Counted from the stretch's first letter, positions 1 to 9,501 are shown. The stretch is DNA of 64,000 bases from Actinotalea lenta (GCF_030586465.1 NZ_JAUQYP010000002.1:314279-378278), one strand, 5' to 3'. Notes: a model not told the origin generated them from the letters alone. Numbers and translations: made by a program.

Positions 1-201
1 TGGGCGCGGCGGCGCACCGGCGAGCCAGGTCGACGCGGTTGACGGCCCGACCGAGGGGACCGACCGCTCGGCGACCTAGGCGTCGCACCGTGGGCGCGTC
101 GCCAGGTTCATCCGTCCAGGTGAGCGGTGACCGAGACGGACCGTCTCGCCCGTTCCTGGTGGTAGGAAGAGCCGTTCGGCCATCGCTCGCTTGGGGGCCT
201 C

Positions 202-3200
202 GTGCGCGCGCTCATCCTCGTCCTCGCTCTCGGTGTCGCCATCGTGCCCGCCGCGCCTGGTGCCGCCGCGCCTGGTGCCGCCGCACCTGGTGCCGCCGCA
301 CCCGGCGTCCCGGTCGGTGCCTCGGCGGCCGACGTCCCCACCCCCGACCGCGGCGCGGACCGCCCGGACGGGGCCTCGCCGACGCCGCACCGCACCGGGC
401 TCGAGGAGATCCACCCGGCCGCGCCGCAGGACACCACGATCCCCGGTGAGGTGGTGGTGCGGTTCGCACCCGGCGTGAGCGCCACGCGGCAGGCCGCCGC
501 GCTGTCCGCCGCCGGTGTGAGGACCCGCCGCACCGCATCGCGGGACGGCGCGCTGACGACGACCGTCACCGTGGCTCCCGAGCGGGCCGAGCAGGCGGCG
601 GCCGCGCTGGCCGCCGCGCCAGGGGTGGTGGCCGCCCAGGTCGCGCACCGGAGGTCGGTCGCCGGTTGGACCGACGACCCGCTCCTGGACGAGGCGTGGC
701 CGTACTTCGCCCTGACCGAGCTCCCGCGTGCCTGGGACGCCGACCAGGGCGCCGGCGTCGTGGTCGCGGTCCTCGACACCGGGGTCTCGGCCCACCCGGA
801 CCTGGCCGGCGCGTTGCTCCCGGGCGTCGACCTGGTCGACAACGACTCCGACCCCTCGGACCCCAACGGGCACGGCACGGCCGTGGCTGGGGTCGTGGCA
901 GCCCGGGGCGACAACGGTCTGGGGGCGGTCGGCTCCGCACCGGCCGCCTCCGTGCTCCCGGTGCGGGTCGCCGACGCGAACGGCCAGGCCGACGACGCGG
1001 TGATCGCCGCGGGGATCGACTGGGCGGTCGCGCACGGCGCGGACGTCATCAACATCTCGCTGGGCGGCCCGTCGGAAGCTCCCGTGCTGCTCGCAGCCAT
1101 GCGGGACGCCGTCGCCGCTGGGGCCGTCGTGGTGGTCGCGGCCGGAAACGACGGCACCGAGGCGCCGGAGTACCCCGCGGCCTACGCCCCGCTCGTCGAC
1201 GGCGTGATCGCCGTCGGTGCGACGGACGACGCCGGCCGGATCGAGCACTTCTCCAGCTCGGGCGACTGGGTCACGCTCGCCGCGCCCGGCCGCCAGCTGG
1301 GTGCACCGGCGCCCGGCGGCGGATACGTCTGGGCGACCGGCACGTCGTTCTCCGCCCCGCTCGCGGCGGGCGTCGCCGCGCTGGTGGAGGAGGCCGGGAC
1401 CACCGACCCGGCGGCCGTGCAGCGGGCCCTGACGCGCAGCGCACGGGACGCCGGACCGCGCGGCCTCGACCCGTGGTACGGCGCCGGCGTGGTCGATGCC
1501 GCCGCGGCGCTCGGGCTGGTCACGGCCGTCCCGCTGGACCGGGCCACCGGGGACGGCGGACCCGAGGACGGCCTGCCGGGTCAGGCGCAGCCTCTCGCGG
1601 CCGGGACCGACCACGAGGCGACCCTCGCCCCCGAGGGCGACGTCGACTGGTACCGCGTCGAGCTCGGCGCGGGCATGTACCAGGCCGTCGTCACTCCCGG
1701 TCTGGACCCGGTGACCGGCATCCGGGCCCAGCGCCCGGTCGTGATCGTGCTCGACGCCGCCGGGCACCGGATCGAGTCGACCGCTTCCGCCCCGGCCCAG
1801 CCCGTCAGTGCCGCCTTCGCGCTGTCCGGCCCGGGGTCCGTCGACGTGGGCGTGCGCGACACGAGCGGCGTGGTCACCCGCGCCCCGTACGACATCCGCG
1901 TGGAGCCCGCATCAGCCGTCGCGCCCTTCACGCGCGATGACGTCCGCACAACCGTGATCGACCCGCGGCTCGCCGTGGCGGACGTCACGGGTGACGGGCG
2001 TCCGGACGCGGTGGTCGCCCAGCCCGGTGCCGTGCCGGAGGTGCGCGCCGGACGTGACGGTGGTGCCTTCGGTGACGCCGTGGCGGTCGCCGGGTCGCTC
2101 GCCGCTTCGGCCGCCGACCCGGTCAGTGCGGACGTGGACGGTGACGGCCGGCCCGAGGTCCTCATCGCCACCTCCGCCGGCGTCACCGCCATCGACGCAG
2201 GCGCCACGGGCCCGACCGCGACGGCGCTGGTGACGGTCCCCGGGGGCGCGAGCGCGATCGTCGCGGGCGACATGGACGGCGACCACGACCCGGACCTGCT
2301 CCTCGGCACGGCAGACGGCCTGGTCGTCTACCGCAACGACGCGGGGACCTTCACCCCGGCGGGGACCGTCGGCTCGGTCACGGACCGGTTCGCCGTCGGC
2401 GACCTCAACGGCGACGGACTCGGGGACGTCGTCGACGTGACGGGCCAGGTCTTCCTCCAGCGCGGGGACGGCAGCTTCAGTGGACCCACGCCGATCCCCG
2501 AGACCTCGACCCAGTTCTGGGGGGTCACCTGTGACATCGCGGTGGGTGACGTCACGGGTGATCATCGCGCGGACATCGTCCGGTCGAGGTTCAGCGACGT
2601 CTACGTCAGCGCGGGCCGCGGGGACGGGACGTTCGACGCACCGATCGGGTACTCGGCGGGTTACACCGCGGACGCCATGGCCCTCGCCGACATCGACGGT
2701 GATGGGCGCACGGATGTGGCCGTCGGGGACGGAGGGTGGTCCGTGGTCTCGTTGCTCTACCAGCAGGCCGACGGGAGCCTCGGCGCACCGGTGATGGCCG
2801 AGACGCCGTACAGCTCGCAGTACTGGCCCGGCTCGCTCCAGGCGGTCGACCTGAACGGTGACGGGGCTGTCGACCTGGCTCTCGCCGGCGCGTACCTGCT
2901 GACGGCACTCATCCAGCAGCCTGCCGACCCCGCGCCCTGGTTCGTCGACGCCAGCACAGCCCCGCACCGCGCCGGGCTCGCGGTCCGACCCACGCTGCGG
3001 TTCGAGTCCGGCAGAGACCTCGATCCGGCGAGCGTGGCCGGCGCGACGCGCCTGGTCGCCGACGACGGCAGCGCCGTGGCGGTGCACGCGTCCTGGGACG
3101 CGACCGCGCACACACTCGCGGTCACCCCGGTCGCCGACCTGCTGGCGGGCCACCACTACGAGCTGGTCGTCGACGGGCTGCGCGACCTCGGTGGCGACAC

Positions 3201-4374
3201 GCAGGCCGAGCCGTACCGCACGTGGTTCACGGTCGCGGCCGGCGGCGACCGGTTCACGCCCGTGACGCCGTGGCGCGTCCTCGACACGCGCCACGGCACG
3301 GGCTTCTCCGGCGCGCTCCAGCCCGGGGTGCCACGCACCCTCACCCTGGGGGGCGCCTGGGTGCCACCCGGCACCGACGCCGTCGTGCTCAACGTGACGG
3401 CCGTCGCACCGAGCGGGACGGGCAACATCCGGGTCTACCCGACGACCCCGGGCGGGTCGCCGCCCACGGTGTCCAACCTCAACGTCGTGCGCGGGGTGGA
3501 CCAGCCCAACCTCGTCACCGTGCCGCTCGGTGACGACGGCACGGTCACGCTGCTGGCCTCGGCCGTGCAGACCCACGTCGTGGCGGACCTGGCCGGCTAC
3601 TACAGCCCGGGCGGGGCCGCGGGGTACACCCCGGCGACCCCGGTGCGGCTGATGGACACCCGCTACGGCACGGGCGGCGTCCCGGCCCGGCGCCTGGCGG
3701 CAGGCCACTGGGTCGACCTCCAGGTCACCGGTCGCGCCGGCGTGCCCGCGGACGCCGTGTCGGTGGTGCTCAACGTCACGGGGGTCGCACCCGGCGGCCG
3801 CACGAACATCCGGGTCTACCCGACTCCGGCGGCCTCGGAGTCGCAGGACCCGCCGACGGTGTCGAACCTCAACGTCTACGCACGCCAGGACCAGCCGAAC
3901 CTCGTCACCGTCGCCGTCGGGGACGGCGGCCGGGTGCGCTTCTACACCCAGAGCGCGGACGTCCACCTCATCGCGGACCTCGCCGGGTACTACTCGGCCC
4001 ACGGCACCACGGGCTTCGTGCCCGTGGACCCGAGTCGGATCGCCGACACCAGGCGCGGGACGGGCATCGCGCACCAGCTGCAGCCCGGTGCCGTGGTGGA
4101 CCTTGCGGTCGCCGGGCGTGGTGGCATCGCCCCCGACGCCGAGGCAGCCGTGCTCAACGTGACCGCCGTGAACCCGGGCGGGTCCACGAACGTGCGGGTC
4201 TTCCCGGCGGGCACCGCCCAGGTCCCCACCGTGTCCACGCTCAACGTGGTGGCGCACCGCGACCAACCGAACCTCGCGGTGCCCCGGCTCGGACCGGGCG
4301 GCGGCGTGAGCGTGTACAGCCAGACGGCGCCGCTGGACCTGGTGGTCGACGTCGCCGGCTACTTCACCCGGTGA
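202..4374 (+). CDS. Secreted S8 (subtilisin-like) serine protease with FG-GAP/VCBS propeller and three C-terminal beta repeats
   Basis: Predicted exported peptidase of 1390 residues. A hydrophobic signal peptide covers about residues 1-23, followed by a Pro/Ala-rich linker and an inhibitor-like propeptide (about 78-150). The S8 domain (about 160-440) has the catalytic triad visible as D192 (LDTGVS), H224 (NGHGTAVAG) and S382 (GTSFSAP), with N316 as oxyanion residue. A beta-sandwich resembling the pre-peptidase C-terminal domain follows (about 465-570). Seven D-x-[DN]-G-D type calcium loops (about 590-890) suggest an FG-GAP/VCBS propeller, then an Ig-like Big_5 domain (about 915-1010). Three repeats of about 125 residues each open with R-x-x-D-T-R and close with [AV]D[LV]AGY[YF]. 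GTG start, preceded by a G-rich stretch at 192-197. No neighbour clearly shares its function. Protease assignment is firm; the substrate and the role of the C-terminal repeats are unknown. Confidence 0.93.
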   Translation: MRALILVLALGVAIVPAAPGAAAPGAAAPGAAAPGVPVGASAADVPTPDRGADRPDGASPTPHRTGLEEIHPAAPQDTTIPGEVVVRFAPGVSATRQAAALSAAGVRTRRTASRDGALTTTVTVAPERAEQAAAALAAAPGVVAAQVAHRRSVAGWTDDPLLDEAWPYFALTELPRAWDADQGAGVVVAVLDTGVSAHPDLAGALLPGVDLVDNDSDPSDPNGHGTAVAGVVAARGDNGLGAVGSAPAASVLPVRVADANGQADDAVIAAGIDWAVAHGADVINISLGGPSEAPVLLAAMRDAVAAGAVVVVAAGNDGTEAPEYPAAYAPLVDGVIAVGATDDAGRIEHFSSSGDWVTLAAPGRQLGAPAPGGGYVWATGTSFSAPLAAGVAALVEEAGTTDPAAVQRALTRSARDAGPRGLDPWYGAGVVDAAAALGLVTAVPLDRATGDGGPEDGLPGQAQPLAAGTDHEATLAPEGDVDWYRVELGAGMYQAVVTPGLDPVTGIRAQRPVVIVLDAAGHRIESTASAPAQPVSAAFALSGPGSVDVGVRDTSGVVTRAPYDIRVEPASAVAPFTRDDVRTTVIDPRLAVADVTGDGRPDAVVAQPGAVPEVRAGRDGGAFGDAVAVAGSLAASAADPVSADVDGDGRPEVLIATSAGVTAIDAGATGPTATALVTVPGGASAIVAGDMDGDHDPDLLLGTADGLVVYRNDAGTFTPAGTVGSVTDRFAVGDLNGDGLGDVVDVTGQVFLQRGDGSFSGPTPIPETSTQFWGVTCDIAVGDVTGDHRADIVRSRFSDVYVSAGRGDGTFDAPIGYSAGYTADAMALADIDGDGRTDVAVGDGGWSVVSLLYQQADGSLGAPVMAETPYSSQYWPGSLQAVDLNGDGAVDLALAGAYLLTALIQQPADPAPWFVDASTAPHRAGLAVRPTLRFESGRDLDPASVAGATRLVADDGSAVAVHASWDATAHTLAVTPVADLLAGHHYELVVDGLRDLGGDTQAEPYRTWFTVAAGGDRFTPVTPWRVLDTRHGTGFSGALQPGVPRTLTLGGAWVPPGTDAVVLNVTAVAPSGTGNIRVYPTTPGGSPPTVSNLNVVRGVDQPNLVTVPLGDDGTVTLLASAVQTHVVADLAGYYSPGGAAGYTPATPVRLMDTRYGTGGVPARRLAAGHWVDLQVTGRAGVPADAVSVVLNVTGVAPGGRTNIRVYPTPAASESQDPPTVSNLNVYARQDQPNLVTVAVGDGGRVRFYTQSADVHLIADLAGYYSAHGTTGFVPVDPSRIADTRRGTGIAHQLQPGAVVDLAVAGRGGIAPDAEAAVLNVTAVNPGGSTNVRVFPAGTAQVPTVSTLNVVAHRDQPNLAVPRLGPGGGVSVYSQTAPLDLVVDVAGYFTR
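256..300 (+). repeat. 15-bp tandem repeat, 3 copies
   Basis: Three near-identical copies of CCTGGTGCCGCCGCR encode PGAAA three times just after the signal peptide of the S8 protease. The unit length is a multiple of three, so copy-number changes would keep the frame. Confidence 0.9.
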
Positions 4375-4386
4375 AGCCCGTCGGGC

Positions 4387-5256
4387 CTACCGGCCCTGCT
4401 CGAGCAGGCCCAGCAGGTACGCCCCGTAGCCGGACTTGACCAGAGGCTCGGCGCGCTCGCGCAGCTCGTCGTCCGTGAGGAAGCCGCGCCGCCAGGCGAC
4501 CTCCTCGGGCGCACCGATCTTCAGGCCCTGGCGGTGCTCGATGGTGCGCACGTAGTCGGACGCCTCGAGCAGCGAGTCGAACGTGCCCGTGTCCAGCCAC
4601 GCGGTGCCACGCGGCAGGACGTCGACCTGGAGCCGACCCTGCTCGAGGTAGGTGCGGTTGACGTCGGTGATCTCGTACTCGCCGCGCGCCGAGGGCGTCA
4701 GGTCCCGGGCGATGGCGACCACGTCGTTGTCGTAGAAGTACAGGCCGGGGACCGCGTAGCTGGACCGCGGGTGGGCGGGCTTCTCCTCGAGCGAGAGGGC
4801 CGTGCCCTGCTCGTCGAACTCCACGACGCCGTACGCCGTGGGGTCCGCCACGCGGTAGGCGAACACGGCGGCGCCGTCGATCTCGTCGAACCGGGACAGC
4901 TGGGTCCCCAGGCCGGGGCCGTAGAAGATGTTGTCGCCGAGCACCAGCGCCGAGGACTCCGACCCGACGAAGTCCGCGCCCAGCACGAAGGCCTGCGCCA
5001 GACCGTTGGGCTCGGCCTGCACGGTGTACTGGATCGAGATGCCGAACTGCGACCCGTCGCCCAGCAGGCGGTGGAACTGTGGCGCGTCGTGCGGTGTGGT
5101 GATGACCAGCACGTCACGGATCCCCGCGAGCAGCAGGGTCGACAGCGGGTAGTAGATCATCGGCTTGTCGTAGACCGGGACGAGCTGCTTGCTGACGCCG
5201 AGCGTGATCGGGTGCAGACGCGTGCCGGAGCCGCCGGCCAGGATGATCCCTCGCAT
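4387..5256 (-). CDS. rfbA: Glucose-1-phosphate thymidylyltransferase RfbA/RmlA
   Basis: Catalyses dTTP + glucose-1-phosphate to dTDP-glucose + PPi, the first step of dTDP-L-rhamnose synthesis, in the cytoplasm. The 289-residue length matches the family. The nucleotide-binding motif LAGGSGTRL lies at residues 6-14, followed by [18 protein letters not shown], and the metal-site region reads [14 protein letters not shown] start at 5256. It converges on the S8 protease with only 12 bp between stops. The WbbL-like glycosyltransferase at 7793-8650 is a plausible consumer of dTDP-rhamnose. No rfbB/C/D is present in the window. Confidence 0.96.
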   Translation of the reverse strand: MRGIILAGGSGTRLHPITLGVSKQLVPVYDKPMIYYPLSTLLLAGIRDVLVITTPHDAPQFHRLLGDGSQFGISIQYTVQAEPNGLAQAFVLGADFVGSESSALVLGDNIFYGPGLGTQLSRFDEIDGAAVFAYRVADPTAYGVVEFDEQGTALSLEEKPAHPRSSYAVPGLYFYDNDVVAIARDLTPSARGEYEITDVNRTYLEQGRLQVDVLPRGTAWLDTGTFDSLLEASDYVRTIEHRQGLKIGAPEEVAWRRGFLTDDELRERAEPLVKSGYGAYLLGLLEQGR

Positions 5257-5376
5257 GGCAGGTCAGTCTGCCGCACCGGGCGGGCGCGGTCACGCCGTGG
5301 TTCGGCGGTTCGACGGGCGCGCCGCGCCCGCGGCTACGATCATGGCTCCCAGGCGTCGAACCCAAAGGGGAACACC

Positions 5377-6576
5377 GTGATCCGCCTCCGGCCGACCACG
5401 CGCGACTACGACTGGGGTTCGCGCACCGCACTTCCCGAGCTGCTCGGCGTGCCCGGCGACGGGCGACCCGTCGCCGAGGCGTGGTTCGGCGCCCACCCGG
5501 CCGCCCCCGCGACGGTGCAGACCGCGCCCGGCACGTGGCGGTCCCTGGCCGAGCTCGTGGCCGAGGACCCGACGGGCGCCATGGGGGCCGACGTCGTCGC
5601 CCGGTTCGGGGCGTCGCTGCCGTACCTGCTCAAGCTCATCGCCGCCCAGCACCCGCTCTCGCTCCAGGTGCACCCGGACCGCGACCAGGCGCGCGCCGGC
5701 TTCGCTGCGGAGGAGGCCGCCGGGGTCCCCCGCACCGCAGCCCACCGGGTCTACCCGGACGCCAACCACAAGCCCGAGCTGCTCTACGCGCTGACCACGT
5801 TCGAGGCGATGGCCGGCTTCCGGGCGCCGCGCCGCGCGGCGGAGCTGCTCGCCGACCTCGACACGCCCCTGGTGCGGCGACTGCGGGACATCCTTATGGC
5901 GCGACCGGACGCCGAGGGCATGCAGCGCGCGTTCTCGCTCCTTCTGGACAGCGCGACGCGGCCGACGGGGGAGGAGGTGCGTGAGGTCGCCGAGGCGTGC
6001 CGCGCACGCCTCGTGGTCGGCTCGCCGTCGCCGCGCGCGGACGGCACGGTGGTGCGGCTGGCCGCCGAGTACCCCGGCGACCCGGGCGTGGTGACGTCCC
6101 TGCTGCTCAACCCGGTCACGCTGCAGCCGGGGGAGGCCCTGTTCGTGCCGGCCGGTGCCGTGCACACCTACCAGTCCGGCACCGGGGTGGAGCTCATGGC
6201 CAACTCCGACAACGTGCTGCGGGCCGGCCTGACCGGCAAGCACGTCGACATCCCGAAGCTTCTGGCGACCGTGGACTGCGTGGCCGCGCCGCCGATCCGC
6301 ATCGCTCCCGAGGTCTTCCACGGCGCGACCCGGATCTTCTACGCCCCGGTCGACGACTTCGAGCTCTCGGTGACGGAGGTCTCCGACGGGGCCGAGCACC
6401 CGCTCCCCGGCCGAGGTCCCCGGGTGCTGCTGTGCCTGCGGGGCGAGGTCACGGTGCACGGCGCCGAGGACGGCAGCGTCACGCTGTCCCGGGGGCAGGC
6501 CGCGTTCGCACCGGCGTCGGACGGCACGCTCTCGGTCGACGGCGATGGCACCCTGGTGCAGGCCGACGTCCCCTGA
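5377..6576 (+). CDS. manA: Mannose-6-phosphate isomerase, class I (ManA)
   Basis: Interconverts fructose-6-phosphate and mannose-6-phosphate, feeding GDP-mannose synthesis through manB. The protein has 399 residues. Zinc ligands expected for type I enzymes are present: Q97 and H99 (LSLQVHP), E134 in the canonical NHKPE motif (130-134), and H263 (GAVHTY). The substrate-loop segment NSDNVLRAGLTGK is intact. The reading frame is open far upstream, but the GTG at 5377 is chosen because AAAGGGG precedes it at 5364-5370 and homology begins there. A possible -10 TACGAT is at 5335-5340. It is followed after 10 bp by a diverged paralogue. Confidence 0.95.
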   Translation: MIRLRPTTRDYDWGSRTALPELLGVPGDGRPVAEAWFGAHPAAPATVQTAPGTWRSLAELVAEDPTGAMGADVVARFGASLPYLLKLIAAQHPLSLQVHPDRDQARAGFAAEEAAGVPRTAAHRVYPDANHKPELLYALTTFEAMAGFRAPRRAAELLADLDTPLVRRLRDILMARPDAEGMQRAFSLLLDSATRPTGEEVREVAEACRARLVVGSPSPRADGTVVRLAAEYPGDPGVVTSLLLNPVTLQPGEALFVPAGAVHTYQSGTGVELMANSDNVLRAGLTGKHVDIPKLLATVDCVAAPPIRIAPEVFHGATRIFYAPVDDFELSVTEVSDGAEHPLPGRGPRVLLCLRGEVTVHGAEDGSVTLSRGQAAFAPASDGTLSVDGDGTLVQADVP

Positions 6577-6586
6577 CGGAGGAGTG

Positions 6587-7777
6587 ATGCTCGCCCTCAC
6601 CCCGACCTCGCGGCGCAACGCGTGGGGGTCCCCGACGGCGATCCCGCACGCCCTGGGGCTCGCGCCGGACGGCCGCGCGATGGCGGAGGCGTGGTTCGGC
6701 GCCTACCCCACGGCGCCGAGCGTGGTCGAGGACGCCACCGGCGCCACCACGCTGCCGGCCTGGATCGCCGCCGACCCCGCCGCAGTGCTGGGCCCGGACG
6801 TCGTCGCGCAGTTCGGACCCCGACTGCCGTTCCTGGTCAAGCTCCTGGCCGCCGACTCGCCGCTGTCGCTCCAGCTGCACCCCGACGCCGAGCACGCGGC
6901 CGCCGGGTTCGCGGCCGAGGAGGCTGCCGGGATCGGCGTGGACGACCCCCGGCGCAGCTTCCCCGACCCCTACGGCCGCCCGGAGGTGCTCTACGCGCTG
7001 TCCGCCGTCGAGGCGGTGTGCGGGTTCCGCACGCCTCGGCGAGCGCTCCAGCTGCTGGACGGGCTCGAGACCCCGCTCGCGCGGCACCTGCACGCGATGC
7101 TCGCATCGACGCCCGGCGTGGCGGGGCTCGTCGCGGCCCTCGGCCACCTGCTCGACCCGGCGAGCCGGCCCGGCGCGGACCAGGTGCGCGAAGTGGCCAC
7201 GGAGTGCGCCCGACGCCTGTGGGAAGGGTCCCCGTCGGTCCGCGCGGACCGCACGGTCGTCGTGCTCGGCGAGGAGCACCCCGGCGATGTGGGCGCCGTC
7301 GCCTCCCTGCTGCTCAACTCGGTGAGCCTGGCACCGGGAGAGGCGATCTTCATCCCCCCGGGAACGGTCCACGCCTACCTCAGCGGGCTCGCGGTCGAGG
7401 TCCTCGCCGCGTCCGACGACGAGGTCCGCGGGGCCCTGACGCTCAAGGCGGTGGACCCACCCGCCCTGCTGCGCGCCGTCGCGCCGGTCGCCGGCGCGCC
7501 CGTGCGGCTCGCCCCCGAGACCTTCCGAGGCGCCACGGACCTGTTCCGGGCGCCGGTGACGGAGTTCGAGCTCGCGGTCACGACGGTGGGTCCGGGTCCG
7601 GCCCGGCTGCCGGGCGGTGGCCCCCGGGTGCTGCTGTGCCTGGAGGGGGCGCTGACGCTCGAGGGAGCCGCCGGTGCCCTGACGCTCGAGCGGGGGTGCG
7701 GCGCGTTCGCGTCCGCGCGTGACGGCGCCGTCCAGGTCACCGGGCGGGGGCGCCTCGTGCAGGTCGCCGTGCCCTGA
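6587..7777 (+). CDS. Diverged tandem paralogue of mannose-6-phosphate isomerase
   Basis: This 396-residue protein aligns end to end with the preceding ManA (shared AEAWFGA, FGxxLP, PLSLQ, GFAAEEAAG, GPRVLLCL), so the two arose by tandem duplication or are ancient paralogues. The zinc ligands are kept: Q96, H98, E133 and H262. However, the canonical N-H-K-P-E is replaced by Y-G-R-P-E (129-133), and the substrate loop R-A-G-L-T-x-K became R-G-A-L-T-x-K. In type I isomerases the lysine next to the glutamate ligand lies in the active site, so substrate or mechanism may have changed. GGAGG at 6578-6582 supports the ATG at 6587; an in-frame GTG lies at 6584. Likely co-transcribed with manA. Its function is inferred only. 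Confidence 0.85.
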   Translation: MLALTPTSRRNAWGSPTAIPHALGLAPDGRAMAEAWFGAYPTAPSVVEDATGATTLPAWIAADPAAVLGPDVVAQFGPRLPFLVKLLAADSPLSLQLHPDAEHAAAGFAAEEAAGIGVDDPRRSFPDPYGRPEVLYALSAVEAVCGFRTPRRALQLLDGLETPLARHLHAMLASTPGVAGLVAALGHLLDPASRPGADQVREVATECARRLWEGSPSVRADRTVVVLGEEHPGDVGAVASLLLNSVSLAPGEAIFIPPGTVHAYLSGLAVEVLAASDDEVRGALTLKAVDPPALLRAVAPVAGAPVRLAPETFRGATDLFRAPVTEFELAVTTVGPGPARLPGGGPRVLLCLEGALTLEGAAGALTLERGCGAFASARDGAVQVTGRGRLVQVAVP

Positions 7778-7797
7778 GGCGGCCGCCGCTCCTCAGG
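7773..7797. terminator. Bidirectional hairpin between convergent genes
   Basis: CCTGAGG (7773-7779) and CCTCAGG (7791-7797) form a perfect 7-bp stem around an 11-base GC-rich loop. The stem contains the stop codons of both converging genes (manA paralogue and glycosyltransferase). There is no U-tract, so intrinsic termination is likely rather than proven. Confidence 0.5.
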
Positions 7798-8650
7798 ACG
7801 GCTGGGACCGCCGCACCTGGATCGCGGCACGCACCTGCAGGCCGATCCGCAGCGCGGTGCGCACCGGCCACTGGTACCAGCGCGGATAGCGCCGCGCGAG
7901 GTAGCGGGCCGCCGAGGCGTGGTGCGCCCGGATCATGGCCTCGGGCCGCTCGCGCCACGACGTGCCCTGCGCGTGGGTCACCACGGCCGACGGGACGAAC
8001 ACGCTGCTCCACCCGGCCCGGCCCAGCCGGTCGCCCAGGTCGACGTCCTCGAAGAACATGAAGTACCCGTCGTCGAACCCGCCGACCTGCTCGAACGCGG
8101 CACGCCGCAGCAGCAGGCAGGAACCCGACAACCACCCCGCGGTCCGCTCGGCATCGGGGTCAGCACGTTCGGCGTCGAGGTAGGCCGAGGTCCACGGGTT
8201 GCCGGGCCACGCCCGCCCGAGGAGCGCGTGCCCGATCCCGCGCCCCAGTCCAGGCAGAGCCCGCGCGGAGGGGTAGGTCGTGCCGTCCGGGTTGAGGACG
8301 CGCGGGCCGAGCGCGCCGGCCCCCGGGTGCCGCAGTCCGCCGTCCAGCAGCGCGTCCAGCGCCCCGGCCGCCCAGACCACGTCGGGGTTGGCCACGACGA
8401 TCCAAGGTGCCGACGAGCCGGCGGCACCGAGGTTGGCGGCTCCTCCGTAGCCCAGGTTCCGCCCGGCGACGAGCAGCTGCGCGCCGTGCCGTGCCGCGAC
8501 GTCGCCCGCCACCGTCGCGTCGGTGCCGTTGTCGACCAGGACGAGCTCCACCGGCCGGCGCGTCGCGTCGGCCAGCGACGAGGCGAACTCGTCGAGCTCG
8601 GGCCCGGGGTGGTACGTCACGCACACCACCCGGACCTCCGGAGCGCTCAC
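7793..8650 (-). CDS. GT-A family 2 glycosyltransferase, WbbL (rhamnosyltransferase)-like
   Basis: A 285-residue cytoplasmic glycosyltransferase. The GT2 fold is visible as VVCVTYHPGPEL, the VDN turn (about 39-41), NLGYGGAANLG, the ANPDV segment (87-91) that serves as the DXD-like site in WbbL proteins, and FFEDVDLGDRL with the catalytic ED at 201-202. WbbL-type enzymes transfer rhamnose from dTDP-rhamnose to the polyprenyl-PP-GlcNAc linkage unit; the nearby rfbA fits that role, but another sugar is possible. The reading frame stays open upstream. The GTG at 8650 is chosen because it overlaps the stop of the TIGR03089 gene in a GTGA junction, which implies translational coupling. Confidence 0.85.
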   Translation of the reverse strand: MSAPEVRVVCVTYHPGPELDEFASSLADATRRPVELVLVDNGTDATVAGDVAARHGAQLLVAGRNLGYGGAANLGAAGSSAPWIVVANPDVVWAAGALDALLDGGLRHPGAGALGPRVLNPDGTTYPSARALPGLGRGIGHALLGRAWPGNPWTSAYLDAERADPDAERTAGWLSGSCLLLRRAAFEQVGGFDDGYFMFFEDVDLGDRLGRAGWSSVFVPSAVVTHAQGTSWRERPEAMIRAHHASAARYLARRYPRWYQWPVRTALRIGLQVRAAIQVRRSQPS

Positions 8651-9393
8651 GCGCGGCCGCCTGCGCCCGGCGCCCCGCGATCCGGGTCGTCGGGCAAGAG
8701 GTTGACGTCGACCCGCTCGGACTCGACCAGGCGGGCGCGGCGTTCCCGGTCCGCGAGCATCGTGGCGGCCCACTCGGCGTTGCCGAGGACCACCGAGCCG
8801 TCGGAGGCGAGCGCCGCGAGCGTGACGGCGAGCAGGTCCCTCGGGTCCGCGCCCGCGGCGAGCACGCGCGCCCCCGCGTGTACCCATCCGGCCCGGGCCG
8901 TCGCCCAGTCCACCAGCTCCGCGTGCCGCACCTCGGCCTCGGCCAGAGCGAGGCCGTCCGCCGGCGCCGGGGCCCAGGCGCCGGGCCGATCGGGGTAGGT
9001 CATGACGGCGGCGTTCGCGTCGATCGCGCCGGGCGGCACGGAGCCGGCGGTCCGGGCCAGGGCGGGCAGTGCCACGACCACGAGGTCGGCCGCGTCGGGC
9101 CACCGCTCCGGATCGTCGGTGACGACGGCGGCAGGGCCGTGGTCGACGAGCGTCCCGCCGGCGCGCAGCGCGGCGAGCGACCAGACCAGTCCGCGCCAGT
9201 GCGCTGGCAGGTCCACCCGCACCGGGCGGCCCGGGCCGACGTCGAGCTCGTCGACGAGCAGGTGCGTGGTCTTGGTCACCCAGTTCGCCAGGACGAACCC
9301 GGACAGCTCGACCCGCTCGTCCTCGGAGTACCAGGTCAGGCACGGGTTGCGGCGGCCCGCAACCCGGGTCAGCAGGGCGGGCAGGGAGGTCAC
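8647..9393 (-). CDS. TIGR03089 family protein
   Basis: A 248-residue protein of a family restricted to Actinobacteria that resembles the N-terminal part of AMP-binding (acyl-CoA synthetase) enzymes but lacks the full adenylation domain. Recognisable segments are the N-terminal LLTRVAGRRNPCLTWY and the late VLAAGADPRDLLAVTLAALASDGSVVL. The GTG at 9393 is the best start because family similarity begins there, although the frame is open to 10317. It lies upstream of the glycosyltransferase with a 4-bp overlap and diverges from whiB, the usual actinobacterial setting. Function is unknown. Confidence 0.85.
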   Translation of the reverse strand: MTSLPALLTRVAGRRNPCLTWYSEDERVELSGFVLANWVTKTTHLLVDELDVGPGRPVRVDLPAHWRGLVWSLAALRAGGTLVDHGPAAVVTDDPERWPDAADLVVVALPALARTAGSVPPGAIDANAAVMTYPDRPGAWAPAPADGLALAEAEVRHAELVDWATARAGWVHAGARVLAAGADPRDLLAVTLAALASDGSVVLGNAEWAATMLADRERRARLVESERVDVNLLPDDPDRGAPGAGGRA

Positions 9394-9472
9394 GCGCCCA
9401 GGGTACGGGTATCTCTCACCCGGCCCGGAACCGGGCGCCGCAGACCAAATCAGGCAACTAGCACATCCGGGC

Positions 9473-9501
9473 TTGACTCTTGTGGATGACACGCGTGTAA
9501 T
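9473..9501 (+). promoter_or_regulatory. Sigma-70-type promoter of whiB
   Basis: TTGACT (9473-9478) and TGTAAT (9496-9501) are separated by 17 bases, a near-consensus housekeeping promoter that stands out in this GC-rich DNA. Transcription would start near 9508 and leave a leader of about 50 bases before the whiB ATG at 9560. Confidence 0.7.

Noticed and set aside
1912-4266. 784-codon open frame antisense to the S8 protease (and similar frame at 76-1767)
   Set aside because: Arg/His/Gly/Val-rich translation without domains; a shadow of third-position GC in the real gene.
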